NCBI GenBank assembly: GCA_033807695.1
Contig: CM066302.1
Coordinates: 2,232,001 to 2,296,000 of the forward strand
Direction of reading: 5' to 3'
From: Daedaleopsis sinensis
Taxonomy: Eukaryota > Basidiomycota > Agaricomycetes > Polyporales > Polyporaceae
DNA: 64,000 nt
The position numbers and the translations under genes are program-made. Under the pieces are notes generated by a model that was not told the origin of the DNA, searched no databases, and worked only from the letters and a program-made list of their open reading frames with translations. Below, piece by piece: positions 29,246 through 41,947 of this stretch (positions are counted from its first letter, which is position 1; the number at the start of each line of letters is the position of its first letter).

Positions 29246-29396
29246 ATGATCGTTCTAGGCTTTATTTCTCAGTTTCTTAGCTGTGCTTTGCATCTCAAAA
29301 TTTTGCCATTGCACAGTACTACCCAGTAATGTTGAACAAGTTGATGGACTAGTGCTGCAATGTATTGCCCGTTGAACACATTCCAACGTATTTTGT

Positions 29397-31082
29397 CTAC
29401 AAGAAACCTTCTATGATCCCGTCAAAAGCAGGTTTCCTAACGAAATTCTGCAGAGGAAATCGAGTCAATCTCAACCACACCCCTAATTTCTGACGACTCG
29501 GACATACCGCATCCCACGGACAGGCAGATCCCTGTCCAGCAAACGCCCCAGGAACCCATGAATACTGCCCACACCGCGAACATAAGTCAGCCCTCGGAGT
29601 CGCCCCTCGCCCTTGGCCCCGAGACGCACCTTATCCGTGAAGTCCCAGAGGGTGACGCCGACACAGCGCTCGACGGCCGCGCACGCGCGCACGACGGCCT
29701 CGTAGTCCGCCTTCTGCTGCGCGACGCCCGCGGCGGTCGGCGGGAGCGCCGTGAAGCGCACGTCGAGCTCGGTGACCGCGACCTCGACGCCGAGCGCGGC
29801 GAACTCCTCCATGTTCTGCTGCAGCGTGGGGGGCACGCCCCCGACGGTGAAGTGGCTCTGCAGGCCGACGCCGTCGATGGGCACGCGCGCGCGCTGGAGG
29901 GCCTTGACGAGGTTCTTGAGCGCGGTCGCCTTCGCGCCTTGGGGATGGGGGGTGGGGCGCGGAGTTAGATAGGCGACCGGAGGAGGGAGATGGGAGACAA
30001 GAGACGGTGATCCGGCGTGTAAGCGATTTCCATGCGTCAGTGGTAAGCGGGAGTCTGGCATGCGGTGTGAGGGGACAATGGTGGGGTATGTACGTACCTA
30101 TGCCCTCGTTGCCGAAATCGTTGATGTAGAGCTTCGCATGTGGGTCGGCGCGGCGTGCGGCGTGCAGCGCGAGGGGGATGTAGGATGTGTTCAGGGTGTC
30201 GAAGAAGACGTCCGAGCGGAACGTCCCGTCGTCGTTGAACGGTTCTGTGCGCGCCGTCGCTCAGTGACCCCAGACCCTCGATAGCATCGCGGACGCAAGG
30301 ACGTACCATTGATGACGTCCCAGCTGTCTGCGAGGCCGCAGAAGCGCACGAAAAGCGTGAGTCTCGAAACGAACACGGGCAGCTACGTAGTTCACGCGTA
30401 CGTACAGCTGTCAGAGGCAGAGGGCACGGCACGGTTCAAGCGGACGGTCAGCGGGCGTGCACGGTGGGCCGCAGAAGAATGAGGCAGGAAGATTTGGACT
30501 CGAGTACGCACACTTGGCCCCGGTAATGGTGGACGAGGTTGAAGCAGTGCCGCGACACGACAAGCGCGAGCTCGGGGGCAGTGAACGTGCCGTTCACGAC
30601 CCAGTCCGGCAGTTGGTTGTGCCAGACGCAGTTGTGTCCGCGAAGCTTCTTCCCCGTCTTCCGCGCGAATCGCGCAATGACGTCCCCATCCGCGAACGTG
30701 AAGACCCCCGGCGCGGGCTCGGTGTCGAACTGTCGTCGACGGTCAGCACGCGTGGACGACCGAGTATGGAGAGGGGGTAGACGGCTAGGAGACGAACCCA
30801 TTTCATGACGTTCGCGGCCGTGATCTGTCCGAACTGCGCGTCGTCTGCGAGGATGCTGAAGTAGGCCGTGTCGTTCCACTGGTCCGCGTTGGTCGCCGTC
30901 CCGAGGTACAGCTTCCCCGCGGCCCTCGCGGCGGAGTTCAGCCCGGGCTTGACACGGAGATCGGGCTGCTGCACACTCGCGTTCGACGCGGAGGCCGAAG
31001 CCGCAGGAAGGGCGGTAGTTCGCTTGAGGAAGAGGGTGCAAGCGAGCACGAGCAGCTTGGCGCAAGTGGATGAGCCAAACAT
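29397..31082 (-). CDS. secreted GH10 endo-1,4-beta-xylanase
   Basis: Glycoside hydrolase family 10 enzyme cutting the xylan backbone outside the cell. The start at 31082 gives an N-terminal signal peptide ([20 protein letters not shown] then Ala-rich, cleavage near ALPA). The catalytic domain follows directly, with no carbohydrate-binding module. Motifs are [42 protein letters not shown] (acid/base Glu, codon split by an intron near 30305-30245) and VTELDVRF (nucleophile Glu near 29755). The 3' end needs two introns. TLWDFTDK joins across GTGCGT...GGGCAG to [19 protein letters not shown], then across GTATGT...CTGCAG to a last exon [16 protein letters not shown] with stop at 29397. Reading straight through instead gives a nonsense tail at 29483. 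A minus-strand TATAAA (31174-31179) lies about 92 bp upstream. Role: hemicellulose breakdown during wood decay. Confidence 0.93.
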
Positions 31083-33204
31083 GGTGTCGACGAGCAGTGC
31101 TAGAGACCCCTTGCGGCCGAGAAAGGCTAGGCAAGGCAGAAGGCCGTGTACGCATGGTGGACGAACACAGCGCTTTATAGTGTCAGTCGTGTTCTATCGC
31201 GATGGCGTGCACAGGAGCATCCAGAACGCTGGCCCCTGCCCGAATATCCTACGACCGCACTATCGGACCCGACCATAGAACTATATCCCACGGTCCACAA
31301 CGTGCGGAGTAAATGGAGAGCTCGGAGAGCACAGGATATAGGTCCGGGCCAATATCGTGACCAGGTCGTCTGTTCGATGCGACCAGTCCTTTCCTCGATG
31401 CGCGCTGAGTATAGGGTGCGAGCCAGTGGTAGTGCGCAGAGCTCCGTCGTTCCATGTCCGAGCGTCCTCGTGATCTACTTGACGGGCTCCCGACGTCAGG
31501 CGGAGATGCAGGACTATGGTGTAGCCAGTGGGAGAAAGAAAGAGGCGAGCCGCCGCGAGCAGACATCGACGTTACGGAATGGTCAGATGGTAGTGATCTA
31601 TATTAGGCATGGCGAAGGAAGGGTTGTCATATGCGAGAGGTCCGCGGCCCAAGCTATGCTATGTCAGAAACTTCGTAGCCCGATGCGTATTTCATCGAAC
31701 TCACCGCTGCTTGGCGTCGGAAATGAGGTGAAGAGAGGATATCGCAGGTTGCAGATATGAGTAAGGGAAGAAGTTGTAAGTCAGAAAGACGACCGATCGC
31801 GATGGACGTGTACGTACCTCTCGAAGCTCAGCACCATATGGAACAGGAACCACGACGTTACCTACGTTATACCATGTAGCAATCTGATATCCACAGTGGT
31901 CTGTTGACACCCGCACGGCTCGACGGAGGGGTGCGGAAATGAATGTTGTACAATATGCGGTACATCAGCACGGATGCTATCCTACAACATTCCGGAGCCA
32001 ACCCGAGTACAACCAATAACAAGTAAAAGAACACAAAACACAAAACACAAGCACGAGACGAAGAACGCAAGGACAGCGCGACGACAATGAGAGTAGGGGG
32101 TGGTAGTTGTGGGGATGGCGTAGGGGTTCGGAAGATGTGGTATGGAGGATCAATGAAGCACACGGCCGTCGACAGTTGCGATAGATATGCGAAGGTCCGA
32201 GATGATGGGTAACTGATAACTGAGCAACACCGCTGCTGGGACATCAGAGAGCGATATCGACACCCACACGATGTGCTGAGGTTGGTCTGCAGGCGTGGGC
32301 GAGAACGACGCGGGGATAGTCAAGAAGATGGTACAGATAAGTGATCATGAGAGGTCATGAGAAGTCGTAACACCGTCGGCGGGAGGCATGCTCGAGGTGT
32401 CGTGAACGGCGTGAGGGACGGAGTCGCAAGGCACGGCGATGAAGAATATGGGGCTCAGGCCTGAGGACGGGGATGGAAGCCGGACCGAGTAATGCGGGCA
32501 GCGATGTCGGACTGAGAACACATCTAGATGCGCCAGGCACAGCAGGAGCACGGTACATACGGGACATCCGAGTAACGGCGAGGGTGTCGTGCGGGCAGGC
32601 GAAGAGCGTCGAGGATTGGTGTCAGGCGGACACCGGATGATGGGGTTTTGGTGGCGGGCGACGAGAGCGACGTCCACCATTCGACGCCGAGATTTTCGGA
32701 GGTGGGTTGAGTCGAGTTAGGGCGGAATTGTATGGTATGGCCAGAGACGCGGTGACATGCAAGGCGAATAGATAGGCGGTAGATGGCGGCCATAGATGAA
32801 TGATGCGGGCAGATGAAGATGTAGACAGCAGTGCGACGAGCGGGGGAGACAAGGGCGGCCAGAATGTTGACAAGGAGCAAAAACGAGTCGGGCTGGGAAG
32901 CTGCCCACGAGTCGAGGCGAGGATCGGGGGACGAATCGCCGTCGGCTCGTGCGTAACGGCGGAACCGGGTCGAGGACGAACGCTCTCGCCCACGGGTGGC
33001 GCGGACGGAGGAACAGCCGGCTTGAAAACAACGCGAGAGAGCCATGCCGGCGGGTGAACCATGTGTGGCTGTGCCACCTGCACGACGGCGAGGCACCGCT
33101 ACGCCGTGCAGCACATGGCACCGCGCAGCCCCTCCCCCCGGGTCCTGTACCTCTTCCCATGGCCAGCGCAACAGGAAGCACCCAGGGATCCGGACGATGC
33201 AGGC
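31083..33204. other. intergenic, no gene seen
   Basis: About 2.1 kb holding the xylanase promoter and the 3' flank of the GPCR-like gene. A short A/C-rich tandem repeat (ACACAAA-type units) lies at 32031-32050. Several open frames exist on both strands but none shows a domain, consistent composition or a convincing splice chain. Confidence 0.5.
31174..31179 (-). promoter_or_regulatory. TATA box of the xylanase gene
   Basis: TATAAA on the minus strand, about 92 bp before the ATG at 31082. This spacing fits a core promoter with a short 5' UTR. Confidence 0.55.
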
Positions 33205-36111
33205 TCACACTGCGCGCGGCAGCTCCTCGCGGGGCGGGAGGTCGACGAGGTCTGTGCGCGATTCAGAAGGGGGCAGGATGGCAACAATCGTCAGCAACGG
33301 ACGCCGTCTGCGCGCACGCACACCGCATGTGCCACACGCCATATGGACGAGGGAGGGGACGTACCGATTGGCGACGTGAAGTTCACGACCTGCATCGGGC
33401 GCGCGTGGGTGTCAGCACATGGGCCGGGCGGATGCCGTATAAAACCAAACGGGACTCACGTATGGGTGCAGACTCGACCCCCTCCTCGCCATTGCTCCCG
33501 CTCCTGCACTCGCGCCCGCTGCTGCGCCTGCGCCCGCCGCGCCGCTTGCCCGCGGGCCCAGCGGGCCCAGCGCGGTGCCCATGATCCCGAGCCCGAGGTT
33601 CACCCCTGGGGCGGTCGTGATGACGTGCAAGCTTCTGCGTGCCTCGTTCACGAGCGTCGGCGGGGGTCTCCGCTCCTCCCAGTCCCATATCTGCGGCTTC
33701 GACATCGACGACGGCGATAACGAACGCGGGGGACTCGCTTCGGGGGATGATGTACGATGCGCAGTTGGGGGTAGGGGTGGCGGCATTTCGGGCGATTTGT
33801 GCGTGCCGGGCGCAGATTGGGAGAGGGTCATGACGTGCGGGTTGGACGAAGAATGCGTGAAGGGCTGTCGATGATGTAGGTGCACTTCCGTTGGCGGAGA
33901 GATCTCGTTCTGCGATTGAAGGTGCGAGTGTGGGTCTGGGTGCGGATGTGGATGTGGATGTGAGTACGGCGGCGCGCGTTCCTCATCCTCGCGATCGCGT
34001 TCTCCATCGTCCTCGTATTCCGCATCCGAGTCCTGTTCCAGGTGGGCATTCATCGGTCGCCCGCCCATCACGCTCACCCTCCTGCTCCCTCGGTGCGAGA
34101 GGCGCGATGCACGCGAGCCTCGTCGTTCTGGAGCGCCGCCATCTTCGTCTGTGGGGTACTGCGGGGAGTCGTACAGCGACTGCCGCGGCGAATACATGCT
34201 GTGCGTGTAAGCGCTTCCCTCCATCTCCCATGTCGACGCGCCTGTCACGCCCGTGGTCGTCCAGCCCGTCCCTGTCCCCCCAGTGACACTCATACGCATG
34301 GCGTTCTGAGTCACGTAGCCCGCCATGTGCGGCGGGAACGGATGGTAGTACTGCGGCGTTGCCGCATGGGGATGGGGCGCAAACGATCCAGAGTGTGATG
34401 GAGGCGTTACGGGCGGAGTCTTCGGTGAGTTCGGGCCATGTACTGTGCTCGCTATCTTTGGCTTGTATCCAGCTTCGCGCACGATGGACCGGGGGAAGAA
34501 GATGAGGAGTGTGATCATTGACGACACGAAGCATCCGAGACCGGCTATGATCTGGAGGAAGTCGACTGCGAACCTGTGGATGTCCTGTCAATATCTCTTC
34601 GGCGCACACAACCAACACGATGACGAGATGGCCGGGAGAAGGATGGTGATGAGAGAAGGAGACAACGTACAGGTTGCGGTTGATGCTGTGCGTCGTGCCC
34701 ACGATCCCGTCAATTGCCACGATGAGCAACGGAATGGTGAACATGAACCGGAACACCACGCGAACTTGCTGTAACGCGCATTTGATCGTTAGCTGGACAC
34801 TAACAATCAGCTGTTCTCCTAGAGACTCACGTTCAGCTGGTAGAATGTCGCGAGTCGTACGACCACCGTAGGATCTGCGCCCTCAGCCTTGACGTGCTTG
34901 ATGAATAATGGGAAACGCCAGAGAACGTATAGGAATGCTAAGGTTGTCATTGTCGAGCCCGAAGCGCCCACAAGGATGATGTATGCATCGCACTAGACCC
35001 GACAAGGACGAACGTCAGCCGATACATGCAGTAAATGAGTATGCAGACACACCGTCTCGAGATCCCGTCGAGTGATCAATGTTGTCATAGGCATCGCGAC
35101 AATTGCCACCAAACTCCCTGCATACATGTAGTATGCGCTCAGTAACAGGTAATGCGCCGGTTAATAAACAGCACATACCCATGTACCACAGCCTGTACTC
35201 CCAGCTGGAGAACCACGCCTCCTTCTCGGGATTCTGATGCAACAGATATAACCAAAACGTAAGCTCTGTGCGGTTGGCGTCGCGTTAGTCTATGGAACGC
35301 AATGAGTATGATGAACTACGCCTGACCTTCAAGATGTGTGACCCTGCGACGGGAGATGACGTCAGTACGTGCACTTTACAGGTGATACTTGAAGGAGAGG
35401 ATCGCGCGCATTGAACCGAGAAACAGAGCGATATAGCAGCAATAAGAACGTGTAGTGATCGGTGCTGGGGTGGTCGTGATGGGAGATACAGAGAACAATA
35501 TGACTGGACAACTCACATTTCCAATGCCCACGCCATACTGAACACGAATTGGAGGGGGAGGACCAAGCTTCGGTTGGGTTCGCGGTAGAGGTTGATCGGC
35601 AGGGGCAGGACTGGTACGATATGCTATGTTACGACACCTGATACCCCTGTGAGAAGACCACTCACTAGTACCGGAGCCATCTGGATGGAGAGGGATGAAA
35701 CCTGCGGAACGCGCGCATCAATATGTCGTCGAGGAAACATGTGGGTCTTTAAGGACGCACCTTCCCTGAATTTGATAACCGTCATGCCCACTGAGTACAC
35801 CGTCAAGAGTGGCACCGCGCATAGGTAGGTGTACTGGATTGAAGGCGAGATTCCGTCAAGGGGAACTGATATGCGGCGCAAGAGTCGTTCCACGCACTGT
35901 CATGACACGCTTGAACGCGCCGGTTTGACCTGCAGACCGACGGAGACATTTGAACCGGTCATAGCACCACAGATGGTGAACCAAGAACACAAGAAACTGT
36001 GAACGGAGGACCAGTTCAGCGCACAAGATAGCAAGGCATGGGGGAGACTGTACGGACTAGGACAGAGAGGACTGCCCAGAGAGCAAAGGCAGTGGGGGAA
36101 GCGGCGCTCAT
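33205..36111 (-). CDS. polytopic membrane protein, GPCR-like, with His/Pro-rich cytoplasmic tail
   Basis: A multi-exon membrane protein with about seven hydrophobic helices, resembling fungal 7TM receptor-like proteins; I cannot name a family. The start at 36111 (MSAASPTAFALWAVLSVL) joins FLVFLVHHLWCYDRFKCLRR and then GAFKRVMT. Next come hydrophobic segments YTYLCAVPLLTVYSVGMTVI, LVLPLQFVFSMAWALEM, VAMPMTTLITRRDLE, IILVGASGSTMTTLAFLYV, FRFMFTIPLLIVAIDGIVG and IIAGLGCFVSSMITLLIFF. A roughly 330-residue tail follows, rich in Ser, Pro, Gly and His, with a His-Pro repeat encoded near 33930-33960. The tail frame runs on to 33412. However, a GTGAGT donor after SSLHPY and two further exons (VVNFTSPI, then DLVDLPPREELPRAV) give a natural end at 33205. 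Ligand, G-protein coupling and location are unknown. Confidence 0.75.
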
Positions 36112-36439
36112 GGCCGGGTCGGCCTAGGAGTTGTTGTGTATGTGCGCCGTGGACGTGGAGGTGAGTAGCAAGCGAGATGCGGGGAGGAGAGGAGGGCAGC
36201 GGCGGGTGGCAGAAGTCAGAGGGGGACTCAAGAGGGAGACGCATTCGACGATAGTGGTGGGAAGCCACTACTCCTCTCTCGCTTCCATTTCGAGGTATGC
36301 TGTGCCTAGAAATAGACGCTAACGTTTCCTTCGGACTTCGCCGCAACACTTTCCAAGTTTCCCTCACCTCCGACTCTTTCACCACCATCTCCTCGTCGAC
36401 ATCCACCGGAAAGCCCAGCTCGCTAGTCCCTGCAACGAG

Positions 36440-37400
36440 AAAATATTCAAAACGGAGCGTGCGTGCTGGGGCCTCGCGCGCAGCTGTCGCTTGGGAACAT
36501 CTCGACTGTGGGGGTGCTGACGATGATGTTCTCCGGCCTCGGCGACAGCCATCTGTCAACGCAGGCAAACTTCTGCTCTCTCTCCGCCGTTCAGCCACTT
36601 TCCAAACCCTGTCTCCTCGGGTTTTGCCTCCTGCGTTTCACACTGCCTGCGTTGGCGTCGTCTTGTCGTAGCTGATTCGGATCTTGCGCCAGAGGCCTCG
36701 AGGCTGAGCTTCTCGATAATCTCAGGTACGTTTCATACCTGACCGACCCGCTATTCTGTCAACAGACCTCCAAATGGGTCTACCATGCTACACAGTGCTC
36801 TATTGCTCTCAGACGTCATATAGAATTCCACCTTAGTTGGATCCATCTGTACGTCCCTCGGGTTGCTCAATGTCAGGATTGGTATAAATGTACGTCCGTT
36901 CAGCGCTTATTGAACACTCTTCGGGTTCACTAGTCGGACACCGTTGACAATGACGTTGATGATGCCCGAGGTCGGCGATGTGCTGGCATCGCCGAGAAGT
37001 GTCTCAGAGTCAGTATCGGCCCTCTGGTGCTGTCGCGCAGTGCGGTTGCGGAGGGCTACTGCAACCGCACGGTTGTCATCGGATATCACGGACTTGTCTC
37101 CAGGTCTGCGACTTTCTCACTGGCAAAAGAACAGCCAGTGTAGTAGACTGTATGTAGTACACACGCCCTCGGAGCCGCGGGAAACCATCTGACTCAAACG
37201 AGTTGCAAAGGAGTGGGTCGCAAATAGCGTCGACTGTGCCAGTCTCCAGCTAGATATCCGTGTGGCAGGTGTATTCGGCCGGCACGTCCTGGAACAGCTG
37301 GAGAGCTGTTCTGTCTAGCTCATCAAATCTAGAGGAGACGTTCGCTGCTGGAACAAAGTACAATGTATGCTCTCTAATTACGATCACTCTGCATTGAATC
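36440..37400 (-). pseudogene. remnant of an unidentified protein gene
   Basis: On the minus strand the sequence reads as protein-like blocks interrupted by stops. The first block runs from about 37400 (VIVIREHTLYFVPAANVSSR then LQLFQDVPAEYTCHTDI) into a TAG at 37252-37250, then continues LETGTVDAICDPLLCNSF. A frame change, or intron GTGAGA..., leads to SVISDDNRAVAVALRNRTAR and GIINVIVNGVRLVNPKSVQ. A TAA at 36909-36907 follows, then ALNGRTFIPILTLSNPRDVQ and SNRALCSMVDPFGGLLTE, again ending in a stop. Beyond it come PEIIEKLSLEASGARSES and, out of frame, ENIIVSTPTVEMFPSDSC. The constant amino-acid character across stops argues for a recently broken gene rather than chance. I do not recognise the family. 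It sits between the GPCR-like gene and P450-1, in the same direction. Confidence 0.5.
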
Positions 37401-37526
37401 CATCACTAATCAGACTACGACTTGGTCAAGTTTCAGCACGCAAAGACAGAAGGATACCCCAAACCCGAGTACTCCCATGGCCAGCACAGCACTTCCGTAG
37501 CTCCTCGCAGTACACATTAATACTGC

Positions 37527-39757
37527 TCACATCTGCATCTGTCCACAGCTCTCGCGAATGAGCGACTCGGCTGCTGACGACCGGGGCTTGACGACACACT
37601 CGAACGGCTCCGGGTACCTGCGCAAGAGCAAAAGCAAACCCCCATGCAGCATCTCAGCGCCCGCGCTCCCAATGCTTCAATCATATGAAGCGTGGTACGG
37701 GACACGTACGACAATATGCCCTCCGTCATCTTGCCGGACAGAGGCACCGGGCGGCCCTGCGCGTCCTCCGCGGCCGTGATCGAGAGCGTGTGCAGCACCG
37801 TGCTCGCGATGATGAACAGCGAGGACTCTGCAAAGTATCTCCCCGGGCATATCCTGCACCCAGGGCGGGGGGCGCGAGCGGATGATACGGGATGTCAGTG
37901 CCCGTACCACGGCACAGCAGCGGGCTGGTCGCGCGGAACGTACCGGCGTCCGTATCCGAAGGCGATCGAGCTGGGCTCGCGCACGTCGGGGTCGAGCTGC
38001 CCGTCTTTGAGGAACCGCTCGGGGCGGAACGCCTCCGGGTCGGGATACACCTTCGGGTCGCGCGAGTACGCCCTGTCGCCCGCCCACGGCCCCCAGATGC
38101 GTCAGCAACCTCAACCTCGGCACGTGCGTGCGTTCCACGGCCACTACCCACCAGATGTTTGAGATCACGACGGAGCCCTTGGGGATGCGGAACCCGCGGT
38201 ACTCGTCCTCCTCGACCGCGCGGTGCGGGATCCCGAGCGGGACGACGGAGCGCCAGCGGAGGAGCTCCTTGGTGAGCGCGCACACGTACGGCAGCGCGGG
38301 CGCGTCCGCGAACTCGGGCAGGCGGTGTGCACCGACGACGGCGTCGAGCTCCGCTTGCGCCTTCGCCTGCGTTTCAGGGTTCGCGGCCATCGCGAGGAAG
38401 AACGTCTGTACGGTTGAAAACGTCTGGGGGTGGGGCGGCCGGGTCAGTCCGTAGCCATGCGCACGATCGCGGTTATGGACGTACTGTGTCGGCACCCGCT
38501 GCCAGACGGATTGTGTCAGCGATATTGATACCGTAGAGACATGGCCATGGTGTGGATAGCATCGCACCTCCGTATGCGATAGCGGCGACGTCGCGGGCTA
38601 CGGTCTCCTCTTCTACTGCTTCGGCTGGCGGCAGCTGGGATATTCTCTCCAGTAGCGTGGCGACCATGGACGGCGGTGCGTTCCCTACTTTCTGCCCTCA
38701 CCAATTCATATTAAGCAAATGCGCCAGACATTCGACAGAAGTGGCATAATCATCAGGTCACGCACCACGGCAGCTACCGTCTTGTCCCAGGCACGATGGA
38801 GAATCTCCTGGATGACGGGCACGTACTGTGCAGCCTCACGCTTAAAGTGTGCCCCGGGGAACCAGGCAGGAAGGTGTTGGAGAAAAGGCAACGTCTCCAC
38901 CAAATATTTCCCGGGTACGGACACCGACGAGAAAATGGCCAGCGCGCGCTCAGCCAACGTCAAGTACTCCTCGTTCCCGTCGTCGATCTCGATCCCGTAC
39001 GCGATGCGCATGACGGTCGAGCCAAACAGTCTGGGCATCACAATGGAATTGAAGTTTCAGGGAAGTAGTCGATCGGCGCAGACGAGAGGAGGATGCGTAC
39101 CGGCGAATATGATGGATGAGGCTGCCGGGGTCCTCGACCAGCCTCAGGGCGAAGCGGCGGGCCTCGCGTTGTTGCATTGGTCGGTATTCCAACACAGTGC
39201 TAGCGTTGAAGAACTGGTGGAACGTACGCCGGTGTCGCCGCCACCATGGACCGTATCTTAAGAGCGTCAAGACCCAGTCGAGCCCGGATCTAGTGCCGTA
39301 CAGGCAGGAGAGTTAGTGTGAGGACTGAGTTAGCACATGCGCGGTGGCATTGCATCGGACAAGGAGATTTCAGACTGACAGCTGGGCCATCCTCTGCTCA
39401 CTCCTGTCGGAGTATATCGCAGAACGTTTCTCGAAGAGGTCGATGGCTGCGTCGTGTGTGCCCAGGATGATCATAGGCTGACCGAGGGCGTCCAGGTACA
39501 CGATGTCTCCTGAAGACGGGGTCTGGTGAGAGACAAGCGATCCGCTTCGACATGCACTCACCATACTTTGCATTCATGTCGCGGAATGTTGCGGCCATGT
39601 CCTTCGTTGGCACGTCTAGAATGTTGCCTATAATTGGAAGACCTGGGGGACCAGGTGGAAGTGGTAGGGTTGTGCGGCGAGCACGGGGAGCGAATGTCCA
39701 TATGATAAGGGAAGCCGTTACGGCCAGGATAGTACCCCAGGTCCAGTATGCGTTCAT
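37527..39757 (-). CDS. cytochrome P450 monooxygenase (P450-1)
   Basis: ER-anchored haem monooxygenase of the large basidiomycete xenobiotic/secondary-metabolism P450 type. The start at 39757 (MNAYWTWGTILAVTASLIIW) gives one N-terminal membrane helix, then the proline hinge LPLPPGPPGLPIIGN. The I-helix AGADT|TFSTVQTFF is split by an intron near 38490-38430. The K-helix ExxR is in LTKELLRWRSVVPLGIPH near 38250. The PERF-type block is FRPERFLKDG near 38010. The haem-binding loop FGYGRR|ICPGRYF spans an intron near 37945-37850, with Cys as the axial ligand. The gene ends with a short exon, YPEPFECVVKPR...GQMQM, stop at 37527. At least nine introns are inferred. TATTTAAG on the minus strand at 39816-39823 is a candidate core promoter. 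All key residues are present. It is a paralogue of the divergent P450-2. Substrate unknown. Confidence 0.93.
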
Positions 39758-41947
39758 CTCTGTTGTAGTAATCCGGGAGAGGAGGTCGAGCAATGGAGAT
39801 ACATGCTATGCGTAGCTTAAATAGCCTGTGACCTGGTCTTGCTGCAGTTCGTATGAGCGTCGGACCGCCCGGCTTTGAGTATGCACCGGGGTTTGACTCG
39901 TCACATAAGTGGTCACTTTCCCAGAAAATGTCAGTGATGAATGGGGGGACGGAACGGGTGCAGAGGTATTTACCATATTAGTTTTGATTAAGTCGACTGG
40001 TGGACACGTATGCTAAGCTTAGCGCAGCTCATCATCCTCACGATACTTACACTACCAGTGAGATACGCGCAAAAATCGGTAGGGGTGTTCAAGCTTTCAA
40101 GAGGCGGGATATGAAATAACTTTGAAAGGCGGCATGGAAGCATGGTCGGCTGTTAGTCATCACTTAGCATGGAGTAAACTATATGTATGTCAAGTTTACC
40201 ATACCTACATACCTCCTTCTCCGCCATCCACGCTGATCATGAGTATATGGGTCTACATGAGGATGCGCCGGGGTTTGACCACTGCGGGTCCGAGTGAATC
40301 GCGGGCCGGTCACGGGGAGTTTGGTCATGGGGATATTCAAAGTCATCTCCAGAGTCCACACATTCCATTCTATATGTCTTGTCGTATTCGCGTACTTAAG
40401 TGTCCATGCATCCGACGATCCTGACGCGCTCGTAACCGTCCTTGCAGTTTATGTGAGTGTTGATGCGACGCACAAATGGCAGGACTCGGAATAGACACAC
40501 CTTTGATAAGGACTCGGAGCCCCGGTGGCCCAATTTGGGGCCGTGTCACGACACAGGTAGCGTATCGATATAGTGAAGCCTGCAGCTCATCGATGCATCA
40601 CCGCACCCACTACCCATGCCTCTTCGGACACCGGCGCCGATATCTCGTCCACCTTTTCCGCGGTGTCCGAGTCAGAAGCTCTCCCGATCTGGTCTCGATA
40701 ATCTGCGGTGGTGGAGTGCGAAACTGTACACGTCTGGGTACGAGATCATCGGATGGGGGTTTTCCTGATGTCCCGATCAGCTATAGGAGTCGGGGACCCG
40801 GGAGAGAGCACTGATGAGCAGCTGAAGTCAAATGTCAGTAGAGTCAGTGGGAAGCGTACATACCATCCGTTAGAGGAAACGTTCATTAGTGGTGATACCT
40901 AGGTCGTGAGTCGTAGAGCGAAAGTCGAGACTCGACTGGGACTCGGACAGAGCCGATCGCCGGTGGACTCATGGCGGAGGTAACATATTGCTGGGGCCCT
41001 CCAGGGATGCGGTCGAGAGCTGGATGCCGAACAGAAATGTGAACGAAAACGAAGGTCTAAAGATACTGTACTGCAGACGAGGACTTGATGGTGGTGGTCG
41101 AATGCTTAGGTAGCCTGAGAGACATTGGCGTCTAAGTTTCCTTATGCGTAACGGCGCTACCCGGGCCGTACTGTACGTGCGAAGTCTAAAAGAGTCTACG
41201 GTAACGATCTGCTACGTCTTTCACATCTAAGACAGACACCGGCTTGTATCTCTTTCCGGCGTTCCGCTGGTTTTAGTACTCGGAACAGTGACTGATACCA
41301 AAATTTTACTCTCGGGATTTATTCAGCGCGCTCATAGTAACTATTACAAGTACTTACTTCAAGCGTGAGATTCCGATCAGGTCGGTGGATGGTTTTGGAC
41401 TTCAACATATAGGTAGATAAATTGCGCTCTGCCGGTGCCTACATAAGTACGTGATGCCGTCTGCACATCCCGACAAACTACTAAGTATAAGTCTGTATAG
41501 TCATGATCACAGGTCCACTGGTACTGCTATCTACTGCGGATGGCTACACGGGGATACACAATATGGATACACAATATGTAGTAAGTACAGACTACTACAG
41601 TATCGTAAAAGATCGATTCGGGAGGCAAATTTAATAGAGTTGGAGTATACGTACTTGCTGAATTCCGACTCTACAGGTCAACAGATGATGTGTCGACTCA
41701 CCGCTCAAGAGTCAAGACACGCATCCCGCGTATGGACGCCACCTCTAGTAAGCCTTGTCAAGGGATTTCTCCGGTCAAATCCGAGCTATTCGATAGGGCC
41801 ATCGATGAAGCAAGTCTCTGAGACCTTATTGGTCATCCGCTAACAGGCTACAGCTACTAACCTCTTTCTACTATGCGCGAAATCGTTGATCGTATAAGAG
41901 GCGACCATGTCCTCCTAGGACCTATACGCTCTCCTTCAACTCCCGCC
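39758..41947. other. intergenic spacer between divergent P450 genes
   Basis: About 2.2 kb, AT-richer than the flanking genes. It would contain both P450 promoters. A perfect 13-bp tandem duplication (GGATACACAATAT twice) lies at 41552-41577. Open frames are short and uninformative. No transposase, reverse transcriptase or terminal repeat was recognised. Confidence 0.55.
41893..41899 (+). promoter_or_regulatory. TATA-like box of P450-2
   Basis: TATAAGA about 50 bp before the ATG at 41948. It lies downstream of the alternative in-frame ATG at 41873, which favours 41948 as the true start. Confidence 0.4.

Larger units (their letters stand above)
28171..29396. other. intergenic, no protein gene seen
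   Basis: About 1.2 kb upstream of the FAD oxidase and downstream of the xylanase. It holds a degenerate tRNA-like element (separate entry) and AT-richer sequence from about 28840 on. No open frame with protein-like character was found. Confidence 0.55.
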
